Source: Clostridia bacterium
Lineage (GTDB): Bacteria > Bacillota > Clostridia > Caldicoprobacterales > Caldicoprobacteraceae
Assembly (NCBI GenBank): GCA_017577715.1
Contig: PKRC01000002.1
Span: 170,154 to 234,153 of the forward strand
Direction: 5' to 3'
DNA length: 64,000 nucleotides
The first letter of the stretch is position 1; each line of letters starts with the position of its first letter. The position numbers and the translations under genes are program-made. The notes below the pieces were generated by a model that was not told where the DNA came from, did not search any database, and saw only the letters and a list, made by a program, of their open reading frames with translations. This document shows, piece by piece, positions 53,801 to 61,850 of this stretch.

Positions 53801-54917
53801 GATTGATGGCAAGGACAAATTTTTCCTGTACTTTTCCAACAATGCCAGCGGTATAGGCGTTCTTATGAGCGATAGTCCTATTGGTCCGTGGGAGGATCCG
53901 CTAGGTAAGCCCTTAATTTCACGTTCAACGCCTGGTGTTGAAGGCGTCGTATGGCTGTTTGATCCTGCGGTGTTGATAGACGATGACGGTAAGGCCTACA
54001 TCTATTTTGGAGGAGGGGTTCCCCAAGGGCAGGACGATATGCCCAACACTGCTCGCGTGATGCAATTAGGCGATGATATGATCAGCGTTGTAGGCGAGGC
54101 TGTTACTATACCCGCACCGTTTATGTTTGAGGCCTCCGGCATTAATAAATATAACGGCGTCTATTATTATACCTATTGTACCAATTTTTATAGCGGACCT
54201 CGCCCAGAGGGGAGCCCGCCGGCTGGTGTAATTGCCTATATGACGAGCACCAACCCAATGGGACCATGGGAATATGGGGGAGTAGTCCTTAAAAATCCCG
54301 GTCACTTTTTCGGAGTAGGAGGCAATAATCACCACTCGCTTTTCGAATTCAAAGGTAACTGGTATATCGTTTACCATGCACAGACCTTGGCTAAAGCGAT
54401 GGGGATTCCAAAAGGTTACCGTTCTCCCCATTTAAATCAAGTTTTCTTCAATGATGACGGCACCATTCGGGAGGTCATCGCCGATTACGAAGGAGTACAA
54501 CAGCTTAAACCCCTTAATCCTTATACTAGGGTGGAGGCAGAGACATTTGCGTGGAGCGCTGGTATCTCCACCAAGTCAATCGTAGAAGGCGATCCTACAC
54601 AAAGAGCTTTAACAGATATTGAAAACGGTGACTGGATTGGGCTGTCAAAGGTCGATTTTGGCAACAAAGGCCCATCCACGTTTACAGCAGTGGTTTCTAA
54701 TGTCAATGTTGAGAGCGTTATTGAACTTCATCTGGATAGCGTAGATGGGAAATTGATTGGAACTCTCACCATTCCCAAAAATAGCGGACAATCAGAGTGG
54801 AAAAAACTTACGGTTGAAGTTTCAGAGGTACAAGGTGTACACGATTTATATTTAGTATTTAAGGGTAAATCAGAGATAAAATTATTTGATTTTGATTACT
54901 GGTACTTCAGTGAATAA
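50856..54917 (+). CDS. Membrane-anchored double GH43 xylosidase/arabinofuranosidase with binding modules
   Basis: 1353 residues; ATG codons at 50856, 50859 and 50865 are all possible behind GAGGAGAG. A membrane segment at about 9-30 anchors the protein. Order of domains: GH43 number 1 (about 57-350; Asp in WADFPDPDVIRVG, Glu in EGMEGSHAYKING), CBM4/CBM22-like module (about 379-535, from VVNGSFNEGTSGWTG), GH43-associated beta-sandwich (about 536-718), a cohesin-like or Ig-like domain (about 720-890), GH43 number 2 (about 891-1205; Asp in KFGADPWALV, Glu in FEASGINKYNG) and a CBM6 module (about 1210-1353, from YTRVEAETFAW). The two catalytic units probably remove xylose and arabinose. Fusion of all these in one protein is uncommon. 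It ends one base into the next possible start. Confidence 0.88.
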   Translation: MMNMSSRRGLLIIIGMVVIVTVAVLAGVLVNKSRPGATIGDVEEEEAVVAEKDYGMANNPVIWADFPDPDVIRVGNEYYMVSTTMHMMPGTPIMRSTDLVNWEIIGYTYDRLEENDAHNLRNGMNIYGKGAWAPCIRYHNGKFYVLFAALDTGKTYLFSAEDPRGPWERTEFHEYLHDPSLLFDDDGKAYIIYGRTNIMIKELTPDYKAINPSGLNKVIIASNQEGMEGSHAYKINGKYYITTIWWESGNIRRQYVYRADQIDGPYEGRLVLSDTMGYKRNGVAQGGLVDTPDGKWYAMLFQDRDAVGRVPVLVPVRWEDGWPVYGDEQGKVPLQFKKPGDSSFVSQLIVSDEFYQEDIVEVNAASPVMEESSETSSVELVVNGSFNEGTSGWTGKDGAKLEVMVEDGNSVVHVSNRQVTGAGIEQNFGWRIVPGKKYKASFRVKYTEGPESKEFILTARKVKDGKTTFQNLVRGTVKRGQWTEITGSFIIEDTPDKLYLFIETPWVENPHPINDLMDFYVDDVSIKENPITQAELNEALPNGSVLGLTWQWNHNPDNTKWSLTERKGYLRLYTCNVVEDIQQARNVLTQRTLGPYCSGWILMDVTHMLDGDYAGLAAFQQEYGFIGVTREGDDFYVVMVDKGEEKARTKLLQHQVYLKIDFDFTVDKATFYYSYNGKDWSQLGGKLAMRYTIPHFMGYRFAIFNYATKQTGGYVDVDFFRFADRLTGNTTSTELKAYLAEDTIELSSDLEKVYDFRILVNEVPGNESMYGIRASLSIPSELEVMSVDVVGSNLKASKVELNQKDGEYDLKIYNPDGSPISFLNYGLDKELLVVKLRVRQKMSKSFSKEVSIKSMEIQGSNGKAINYDVSSAVLKVNFTAPTAAVGKVPPNGNPLISHKFGADPWALVYKDRVYVYMTNDILEYDEKGDVKDNTYGKINKISVISSDDLMNWTDHGEIHVAGPQGAAKWASQSWAPAVAHKVIDGKDKFFLYFSNNASGIGVLMSDSPIGPWEDPLGKPLISRSTPGVEGVVWLFDPAVLIDDDGKAYIYFGGGVPQGQDDMPNTARVMQLGDDMISVVGEAVTIPAPFMFEASGINKYNGVYYYTYCTNFYSGPRPEGSPPAGVIAYMTSTNPMGPWEYGGVVLKNPGHFFGVGGNNHHSLFEFKGNWYIVYHAQTLAKAMGIPKGYRSPHLNQVFFNDDGTIREVIADYEGVQQLKPLNPYTRVEAETFAWSAGISTKSIVEGDPTQRALTDIENGDWIGLSKVDFGNKGPSTFTAVVSNVNVESVIELHLDSVDGKLIGTLTIPKNSGQSEWKKLTVEVSEVQGVHDLYLVFKGKSEIKLFDFDYWYFSE

Positions 54918-54994
54918 TGAGTTTTCAATGGTTCGCCATAAAGCTTTTTCTTCATATAAAGAATGTAACAAAAAATATAAGGGGGTTGTTTAGA

Positions 54995-57199
54995 ATGAAC
55001 GAGTATATGAAAGAATATCCTGATAAGGACAATCTTCCCGTTTATTTGGACCCGGATCAGCCGTTAGAAAAAAGGGTGGATGACCTGGTATCGCGCATGA
55101 CGCTTGAGGAAAAAGTATCGCAGATGATATATGCCTCATCTGCAATACCGCGCTTGGGCATCCCCGAATACAACTGGTGGAACGAATGCCTCCACGGCGT
55201 TGCGGCGGCGGGTATTGCCACCGTGTTCCCGCAAGCCATAGGGATGGCGGCTTCGTTTAACGATAAACTTCTGTATAAGGTTGCCTGCGCCATTTCCGAT
55301 GAGGCACGGGCTAAGCACCATGAGTTTGTGCGCCAGGGCGATAGGGGCATTTTCAAGGGGTTAACGTTCTGGTCCCCGAATGTGAACATATTCCGTGATC
55401 CCAGGTGGGGGCGCGGGCAGGAAACCTACGGGGAGGATCCCTACCTGACCGGCCGAATGGGTGTTGCATTTATAAAAGGGTTGCAGGGAGACCATCCCAA
55501 GTATTTGAAGGTGGTGGCCACGCCCAAACATTATGCAGTACATAGCGGCCCTGAGCCTATGCGCCATTCTTTCGATGCAAGGGTGAGCCAGAAGGATTTA
55601 AGGGAAACCTATTTGCCCGCCTTTAAGGAATGCATAAAAGAAGGCAAAGCCGAATCCATAATGGGAGCCTATAACCGCACGAATGGCGAGCCGTGCTGTG
55701 CCAGCCCCACGCTGCTCCAAAAGATTTTGAGGGAAGAATGGGGTTTTGAGGGCTATGTGGTATCTGATTGCGGGGCAATTGAAGATATACATAATCACCA
55801 CAAGGTGACCAATACGCCGGAGGAGTCGGCGGCATTGGCTGTCAATGCTGGGTGTGACCTCTGTTGCGGCAGAGCATTCGATAGCCTGGTCAATGCGGTG
55901 AAGCAGGGGCTTATATCCGAGGAAGCAATAGATAGAGCCGTTAAACGCCTATTTAGGGCACGGTTCAAGCTCGGAATGTTTGATCCACCTGAGAGGGTGC
56001 CTTATGCTCAAATACCTTACGAAGTGAATGACTGTGAGGAGCATCGCAGGTTAGCCCTTGAAATGGCGCGGGAATCGATTGTATTGCTCAAGAATGAGGG
56101 AGGTTTGCTGCCTCTGAGGAAAGACTTGAAAGCCATAGCGGTAATTGGTCCCAATGCCGATGACTTAAAAGTGTTGCTGGGCAATTATAACGGTATGCCT
56201 TCTAAATATGTGACTGCTCTTGAGGGCATACGCGCCAAGGTTTCGCCTAATACCAGGGTATATTATGCTCAAGGATGTGACCTTCTAAATAAAGAGGATA
56301 CTTCCTGGGGGCCGAAGGCAACAGCGGGTTTTGCCGAAGCGCTAGCTGCCGCTCAGAGAGCAGATGTGGTTATCATGTGTTTGGGACTGTCGCCGGATTT
56401 TGAGGGCGAGGAAGGCAACGCGCACAAGTCCGAAGCAAATGGCGATAGGGTCAGCTTGGATTTACCGGGCATGCAGGAAGAGCTGCTAAAGGCAGTATGT
56501 GCCACCGGTAAGCCGGTTGTATTGGTGCTTTTCAGCGGTAGCCCGGTGTCCATAAACTGGGCGCATGAAAATGTGCCTGCCATATTGCAGGTGTGGTACC
56601 CGGGAGAAGAGGGGGGTACTGCAATCGCAGATGTGCTTTTTGGAGATTACAATCCCGCTGGGAGGCTGCCTGTCACCTTTGTCAAATCTGTGGAACAGCT
56701 ACCACCATTCACCGATTATAGCATGAAGGGAAGAACCTACAGGTATATGGAAGATGAGCCCCTATATCCATTTGGATATGGATTGAGCTACACGACTTTT
56801 GAATACAGCAATTTAAGGCTTAGTGCAGAGGTGATAGAAGCTGGACAGCCTCTTACCGTTTCCGTAGACGTAAAGAATACGGGAAAAATGGCCGGAGATG
56901 AGGTAGTGCAGCTGTATTTGAAAGATTTAGAGGCATCGGTAGATGTACCTATTCATGAACTCAAAGGATTTGAAAGGGTCAAGCTCCAGCCAGGTGAAAG
57001 CACAACGGTTACCTTTACGCTGACACCTAGGCAGATGGCCCTTATAGATAATGACGGCAGATGTATTTTAGAGCCAGGAAAGTTTAGGGTGATGGTAGGT
57101 GGCAGGCAACCGGATAAGAGGAGTGAAGCTCTTGCTGGTACTGCCATCCTGACAGGGGAATTTGAAGTGATAGGAGAAAGGATGGAATTGGAATATTAA
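54995..57199 (+). CDS. Cytoplasmic GH3 beta-xylosidase/beta-glucosidase
   Basis: 734 residues. ATG 54995 follows AGGGGGTTG; the frame is open to 54917 but that earlier start has no ribosome-binding site. No signal peptide. The GH3 barrel has WWNECLHGVAAAG, KHYAVHSGPE and the nucleophile Asp258 in YVVSDCGAIEDIHNHH. The second domain carries NWAHENVPAILQVWYPGEEG. A fibronectin-like C-terminal domain ends near YEFEVIGERMELEY-type residues. The WNECLHG and HSGPE features are common in beta-xylosidases. It is the last gene of the xylan operon and hydrolyses imported oligosaccharides. Confidence 0.92.
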   Translation: MNEYMKEYPDKDNLPVYLDPDQPLEKRVDDLVSRMTLEEKVSQMIYASSAIPRLGIPEYNWWNECLHGVAAAGIATVFPQAIGMAASFNDKLLYKVACAISDEARAKHHEFVRQGDRGIFKGLTFWSPNVNIFRDPRWGRGQETYGEDPYLTGRMGVAFIKGLQGDHPKYLKVVATPKHYAVHSGPEPMRHSFDARVSQKDLRETYLPAFKECIKEGKAESIMGAYNRTNGEPCCASPTLLQKILREEWGFEGYVVSDCGAIEDIHNHHKVTNTPEESAALAVNAGCDLCCGRAFDSLVNAVKQGLISEEAIDRAVKRLFRARFKLGMFDPPERVPYAQIPYEVNDCEEHRRLALEMARESIVLLKNEGGLLPLRKDLKAIAVIGPNADDLKVLLGNYNGMPSKYVTALEGIRAKVSPNTRVYYAQGCDLLNKEDTSWGPKATAGFAEALAAAQRADVVIMCLGLSPDFEGEEGNAHKSEANGDRVSLDLPGMQEELLKAVCATGKPVVLVLFSGSPVSINWAHENVPAILQVWYPGEEGGTAIADVLFGDYNPAGRLPVTFVKSVEQLPPFTDYSMKGRTYRYMEDEPLYPFGYGLSYTTFEYSNLRLSAEVIEAGQPLTVSVDVKNTGKMAGDEVVQLYLKDLEASVDVPIHELKGFERVKLQPGESTTVTFTLTPRQMALIDNDGRCILEPGKFRVMVGGRQPDKRSEALAGTAILTGEFEVIGERMELEY

Positions 57200-57225
57200 T
57201 ATGAGAAGAGGATAGAGTAACATTC

Positions 57226-57270
57226 TATATACCCTGCAATTTCAGATTGCAGGGTATATATTTTAATTTT
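57226..57270 (+). terminator. Rho-independent terminator at the end of the xylan operon
   Basis: TATATACCCTGCAAT (57226-57240) pairs exactly with ATTGCAGGGTATATA (57246-57260), followed by TTTTAATTTTTTT. Confidence 0.9.
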
Positions 57271-57376
57271 TTTGCAGGAATTTTATCAAATCTATAGAAG
57301 TCTAAAGTATAGGCTGAATTAAACAATATGGTAGAAACTATTGGCGCTTTGATCTCTGCCAAAGGAGGAAGTGAAT

Positions 57377-58258
57377 ATGGGTTTTATGGAGTTAACCCAT
57401 CGCCAAAAAGAGGCCATTCTTATGGCGCAGAAAAATGAGATTACCGAATATCACATCTATACCAAATTATCGGCTTCCATAAAGGATCAGCATAACAGAG
57501 AGGTTTTAGCCGAGATAGCCAATGAAGAGCTGGCACATTATAGATTTTGGCAAAGGATTACCCAACAAAATATAAAACCCAATAGATGGAAGGTATGGCT
57601 GTACTTTATAATTTCAAGGATATTCGGGCTTACGTTTGGCATCAAGTTGATGGAAAAAGGTGAACGACGAGCTGAAGAGGTGTACGCCAAGCTGGCAGAT
57701 ACCATGCCCGAAATCCATAAGATCATCCAGGATGAGGATAGGCATGAAAAGAAGCTTGTGGACCTGATCAATGAAGAGCATTTAAATTACGTTGGGTCAA
57801 TGGTATTGGGGCTTAACGATGCTCTGGTGGAGCTGACCGGGACTTTGGCAGGATTGACCTTTGCTCTGCAAAATACCAGGCTGATCGCCCTTAGCGGTTT
57901 TATAACAGGGATAGCGGCCTCCTTTTCGATGGCAGCTTCCGAATATTTGTCGACAAAGTCTCAAGAAGGGGACCAAAGCCCCATTAAAGCGGCTACCTAT
58001 ACAGGTATCGCCTATATTTTTACGGTGCTGTTTCTCATCTTCCCATATTTGCTGTTTGGACATTACTTTTTATGTTTGTGCCTAACGGTCATAAACGCCG
58101 TGTTGGTAATACTCATATTCAACTTTTACGTTTCGGTGGCCAAGGATTTGGACTTTAAGAGGCGTTTCCTGGAAATGGTATCCATAAGCCTGGGGGTGGC
58201 AGCCTTAAGCTTTGTCATCGGCTTTTTGGTGAGGGTTTTCTTAGGAGTGGAGGTATGA
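57377..58258 (+). CDS. Ferritin-like domain fused to a VIT/CCC1-type iron transporter
   Basis: About 293 residues. ATG 57377 lies eight bases after AAAGGAGG; the in-frame GTG two codons earlier is too close. The N-terminal 130 residues form a four-helix ferritin-like domain with di-iron ligands (KNEITEYHIY, IANEELAHYRFW, EDRHEKKL). The C-terminal part is a VIT1/CCC1 membrane domain (GLNDALVELTGTLAGLTFAL and SMAASEYLSTKSQEGD). Related fusions export or store ferrous iron or manganese. The pair of domains suggests sensing or oxidising iron before transport. Confidence 0.88.
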   Translation: MGFMELTHRQKEAILMAQKNEITEYHIYTKLSASIKDQHNREVLAEIANEELAHYRFWQRITQQNIKPNRWKVWLYFIISRIFGLTFGIKLMEKGERRAEEVYAKLADTMPEIHKIIQDEDRHEKKLVDLINEEHLNYVGSMVLGLNDALVELTGTLAGLTFALQNTRLIALSGFITGIAASFSMAASEYLSTKSQEGDQSPIKAATYTGIAYIFTVLFLIFPYLLFGHYFLCLCLTVINAVLVILIFNFYVSVAKDLDFKRRFLEMVSISLGVAALSFVIGFLVRVFLGVEV

Positions 58259-58261
58259 GAA

Positions 58262-58437
58262 GGATAAATTAGAATTTGAAGCAGCATAAATTGCACAGAA
58301 GCATCTTAGAGCCGGGCAGTTTAGGGTGATGGTCAGTGGCGGGCAGCCGGATAAGAGGAGCCAAGTGCTTGCCGGCAGTACCGTTCTTGACGGGAAACTT
58401 TGAAGTGGTACCAGAAACGATGGAAAGGAGGATAAAA
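58262..58437 (+). pseudogene. Remnant of a second GH3 gene (C-terminal end)
   Basis: Bases about 58300-58430 match the end of the GH3 gene at 54995-57199, giving FRVMVSGGQPDKRSQVLAGS and, in another frame, TGNFEVVPETMERR, against FRVMVGGRQPDKRSEALAGT and TGEFEVIGERMELEY. One-base changes shift the frame. The rest of the gene is missing. It shows that a duplicate or related GH3 gene once stood before the serine hydrolase gene. Confidence 0.8.
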
Positions 58438-59607
58438 ATGGCCAAGTTTGACGATTTATCCAATCTGTTAAAAAAATTTGTGGAGGATGGGCTTCCCGGG
58501 TGTGGCTGCGCCGTAGCAAAGGATGGTAAGATTTTGTATGAAGGCTATTTCGGCTATGCAGACCTAGAGGAGAAAAAGCCTATCACAGAGGATAGCGTCT
58601 TTCGCATTTTTTCCATGACCAAGGTGGTGATCTGTACTGCTGCTTTGATACTCTTTGAGAGGGGAAAATTTTTGTTGCATGAGCCCATTTATGAATATTT
58701 ACCGGAATACAAGGATACAACAGTATTTGTTACCGATTCGGATGGGAAGGTCCATGTTGAGAAAGCCAAGAATCCTATGCTGATTAAGCATGCCTTTACT
58801 ATGACGGTGGGCCTGCCATACCACTTTGGAGATTCGCCTACGGCAAGGGAAATGCGAAGGGTAAAGGAAGAACTGAAAGCAAAATACGGGAAATATGATA
58901 TCGTAACAGAGGCGAGGGCGATGGGGTCGGTTCCTGTTGCCTTTGAGCCCGGTACCCGCTGGCTATATGGGTATGGCCATGATATACTTGCAGCGCTAAT
59001 CCAGGTGATATCGGGTAAGACAGTGGGAGAGTTTCTACATGATGAGATATTTGGCCCTCTGGGGATGGACAGCACGGGATACCGTTTTCACGGCGATATT
59101 AAAGAAAGAATGGTTTCCTGCTATAAGAAAAACGAAAATGGCACCTGGGAAAAGGTATCAGGATTTTTAGATGAGTATCATCAACCCGATGCTATCTATG
59201 AAGCTGGAGGAGCTGGCCTGTATTCTACAGTGAGGGACTACTTAAAGTTTTCGCAAATGCTTGCCAATGGTGGATGCTATAATGGGCACAGGATCATCGG
59301 TAGAAAGACCATAGATTTGATGAGGACCAATCAGTTAAATGAGCAGCAGCTTAAGGACTTTAACTTCAACAATCCTTATTTAGCGGGATATGGATACGGG
59401 TTGGGAGTTAGAACGCTGATGAACCCGGCTGAGGGCAATTCCAATAGTTCGGTCGGGGAATTTGGATGGACTGGAGCCCTGGGGACTTACGTTTCCATTG
59501 ATCCCAGTGAAGGCTTTTCGGTAGTTTATATGCACCAGACCATTCCCAATATGGAAGTATATCATCATTTGCGCGTAAGGGCGGTAGCTTACGGCTGTTT
59601 GAGATAG
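58438..59607 (+). CDS. Beta-lactamase/esterase-fold serine hydrolase
   Basis: 389 residues. ATG 58438 follows AAAGGAGG; the frame is open further upstream only because it runs through the GH3 remnant. The active-site SxxK is in FRIFSMTKVVICTAA, the Tyr motif in LYGYGHDILAALIQ and the third motif region in WTGALGTYVSIDP. There is no signal peptide, so it is likely a cytoplasmic esterase rather than a beta-lactamase. Similar genes lie beside xylan genes in other bacteria and may remove ester groups, but this is a guess. Confidence 0.82.
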   Translation: MAKFDDLSNLLKKFVEDGLPGCGCAVAKDGKILYEGYFGYADLEEKKPITEDSVFRIFSMTKVVICTAALILFERGKFLLHEPIYEYLPEYKDTTVFVTDSDGKVHVEKAKNPMLIKHAFTMTVGLPYHFGDSPTAREMRRVKEELKAKYGKYDIVTEARAMGSVPVAFEPGTRWLYGYGHDILAALIQVISGKTVGEFLHDEIFGPLGMDSTGYRFHGDIKERMVSCYKKNENGTWEKVSGFLDEYHQPDAIYEAGGAGLYSTVRDYLKFSQMLANGGCYNGHRIIGRKTIDLMRTNQLNEQQLKDFNFNNPYLAGYGYGLGVRTLMNPAEGNSNSSVGEFGWTGALGTYVSIDPSEGFSVVYMHQTIPNMEVYHHLRVRAVAYGCLR

Positions 59608-60186
59608 GCCGGTCTATTCCGATGAGAGGTTAAAGAAAGGGGTGATGGGATATGAAGGGCTCATAGACGCCAAGAGATTGTGAGAAAATTAATGATACGA
59701 GAGTATAAGGTGGCATGGATTTATGTTATAAGGCTGAAGTTTAGATTGATCGAATAAAATGCGAATTCGCTCTGTGATTTTTTATTTGCATAATTTAGCC
59801 CGAAGTTATATAATATAAACGGGCGAAGGAGATGCAATCCCGTAAGGGGTTGGATGACCATTATTAAGGTTGTCAGTTTTTGTGAAGTTGCAGTAGAAGT
59901 AGAAGAAATTTTTAGGTTTGAAAGAAGGATTTTTTACAGTGGGGTCGAATATAAATAATGGATATAATTAACATATAATATATCGTAGAAGAACACTGCA
60001 TCCATCATACCCTCATAAGATAGCATCATACAATGGTATCAAATAGCATTATACGATAGCACCGATTACATCAACTAGTAAAATAAAAAGTCAATAGTAG
60101 GATGATCATTGGAATCTAATAAAAGGTTTATAACTAGCCACGCCTTAGTTCGATGAAGTAGGGAAAGGTATGTCTTTTGATTTGAT
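59608..60186 (+). other. Gene-free stretch with a consensus-like promoter and a possible leader RNA
   Basis: No supported gene. TTGCAT (59786-59791), a 17-base spacer and TATAAT (59809-59814) make a good promoter. The RNA would begin near 59820 and contains ATCCCGTAAGGGGTTGGATG, which can fold (ATCC/GGAT with CCC/GGG), and then GGTTGTCAGTTTTTG. I compared it from memory with common riboswitch patterns and found no match. Further on, 60020-60060 has short repeats of ATAGCAT(C/T)ATAC. Confidence 0.4.
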
Positions 60187-60329
60187 GCAGGATTCCCTTT
60201 ATATCCTTTTGTACCCTTATATGGTTTAATTTTAAAAATTTGTTATTAAATACAATTTACAAAAGGAAAGGGAATCTTGCTTGAAATAATTGGTAAACCC
60301 TGAAAATAAATATTTCGGGTTTTACCAAT
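60187..60329 (+). promoter_or_regulatory. Two-hairpin leader element, copy B
   Basis: Hairpin 1: 60187-60200 pairs with 60267-60280 (one G-U), then a four-base bulge, then CCTTTTGTA (60205-60213) with TACAAAAGG (60258-60266), 23 pairs in all. Hairpin 2: ATTGGTAAA (60289-60297) with TTTACCAAT (60321-60329), plus CCC/GGG and GAAA/TTTC. It has the same order, spacing and core block as copy A at 36401-36541, and also lies just before a binding-protein gene. Confidence 0.65.
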
Positions 60330-60360
60330 GCGCAAATAAAAAGTTAGGAGGAGTGAGAAA

Positions 60361-61767
60361 ATGAAAAAGTGGTTGGCAGTGTTGATCAGCGTGTTTATGT
60401 TGGTGACCCTCTTCAGCGGGTGCAGTAGCACCGGTAGTAAAGATGGTGGTGGCAAGGGTGGCGAGAAGGTTCTCACTATTTGGTCTTTTACCAACGAAGC
60501 TAAGGTATTTGCAACGGCCTTTCAGGAGAAATATCCCGATGTAAAAGTGGAATATACTATGATCCCCATGACAGAAGGTGAATATCAAGTAAAGCTGAGG
60601 TCGGCTTTACAATCCAATGAGGGTCCGGATGTCGTTGCTTTGGAAGCAGATTTTGTAAGGGAGTATGTTGAAAGCGATTATTTGATCGACATATCGGATT
60701 TGCGGAAATATGCTGACGAAGTAAAAACATTCGAATTCACAATTGATGTCGGAACTGACTTTGACGGGAAAATAAAGGCATTCTCCTATCAGGCAACTCC
60801 AGGGTTAATGTATTACAGGAGGAGTCTGGCAAAAGAATATTTTGGAACCGATGATCCAGATAAAATCCAAGAGCTCATGTCAGACCTTGAAAAATTTGAA
60901 CAAGCAGCAGAAGTCGTTAAACAAAAGTCAAATGGGAATACATATATGATCCTATCCCTTAGCGATATAGGTAGAGTAATAATTGAAAACAGGTCGCAGC
61001 CGTGGATAGTCGACAACAAATTGGTTATAGATCCTATTGTTGAGGACCTGTTTGACCTGGCCAAGAGATTTAGACAAAATGGGTATGAGGCTCAGGGCGA
61101 TCAGTGGTCCGAAAGCTGGTTTGCAGGCATGAACGATTCGTTGAAGGATGCAGCTGGCAATCCCAAGAAGATATTTGCTTACTTCTTACCAACATGGGGT
61201 CTATCCTATGTGTTGCAGCCCAATTCAACGACTTCCGATGGGCAGAGCACTTTTGGTGATTGGGCAGCTATCCCGGGACCACTGCCATACAGGTGGGGCG
61301 GAACGTGGTTTGGAATTACCAAGGATAGCAAGAACATAGAATTAGCCAAGGAGTTTATAAAGTTTGTTACGCTTACCGAGGAGACCTTGAAGAACTGGGC
61401 TCTGGGTGTATATACAAACGAGTATTTGAAGAAAATTGATCCTACCGTAGGTGACGATTTACAACAGCCCGCGGGCGACTTCGTATCCAGCGCCAAGGTG
61501 GTAGAGGAGATAACCTCGCAGTTTGGCAACACCCAAGCGGCAGAATTCTTAGGTGGGCAGAATCCGTATGAGGTATTTATGAAAGCTGCCGAGAGATTGG
61601 ATATATCGGGAAGGATGAAGAACATTCAAGCCACTGATTTTGACGTGCAAGATGCCCTGTGGGATCCTCTCGCCGAATACGCCTCGGGCAACATAGATAA
61701 GGAAGAGGCTTTGAGGAGGTTTAAAGAAGGAGTAAAGAATGCCATACCGAATATTCAAGTAGATTAA
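60361..61767 (+). CDS. Sugar ABC importer solute-binding lipoprotein
   Basis: 468 residues, ATG 60361 behind TTAGGAGGAG. The lipoprotein signal has lipobox FSGC with Cys near residue 21, then a Gly/Lys-rich linker. The mature part is a family 1 binding protein (VLTIWSFTNEAKVFATAFQE, NEGPDVVALEADFVREYV, RWGGTWFGITKDSKNIELAK). It is the first gene of a three-gene importer with the next two permeases. The ligand cannot be told; the setting suggests a plant oligosaccharide. Confidence 0.92.
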   Translation: MKKWLAVLISVFMLVTLFSGCSSTGSKDGGGKGGEKVLTIWSFTNEAKVFATAFQEKYPDVKVEYTMIPMTEGEYQVKLRSALQSNEGPDVVALEADFVREYVESDYLIDISDLRKYADEVKTFEFTIDVGTDFDGKIKAFSYQATPGLMYYRRSLAKEYFGTDDPDKIQELMSDLEKFEQAAEVVKQKSNGNTYMILSLSDIGRVIIENRSQPWIVDNKLVIDPIVEDLFDLAKRFRQNGYEAQGDQWSESWFAGMNDSLKDAAGNPKKIFAYFLPTWGLSYVLQPNSTTSDGQSTFGDWAAIPGPLPYRWGGTWFGITKDSKNIELAKEFIKFVTLTEETLKNWALGVYTNEYLKKIDPTVGDDLQQPAGDFVSSAKVVEEITSQFGNTQAAEFLGGQNPYEVFMKAAERLDISGRMKNIQATDFDVQDALWDPLAEYASGNIDKEEALRRFKEGVKNAIPNIQVD

Positions 61768-61783
61768 GAAACATGTGGAGGAC

Positions 61784-61822
61784 ATAGCAGAGGGAATATG
61801 GGCTACATATTCCCTCTGCTAT
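61784..61822 (+). terminator. 17-bp perfect stem-loop after the binding-protein gene
   Basis: ATAGCAGAGGGAATATG (61784-61800) pairs exactly with CATATTCCCTCTGCTAT (61806-61822). No T-run follows, and the permease genes come next, so partial termination or mRNA protection is likely. Confidence 0.65.
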
Positions 61823-61850
61823 ATAATTCATGTAAAGGAAGTGATGAAAG

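Noticed and set aside
59820..59875. Fluoride, guanidine or preQ1 riboswitch after the promoter at 59786
   Set aside because: The conserved cores of these families, as I remember them, are not present in order, and the downstream gene is a sugar-binding protein far away.
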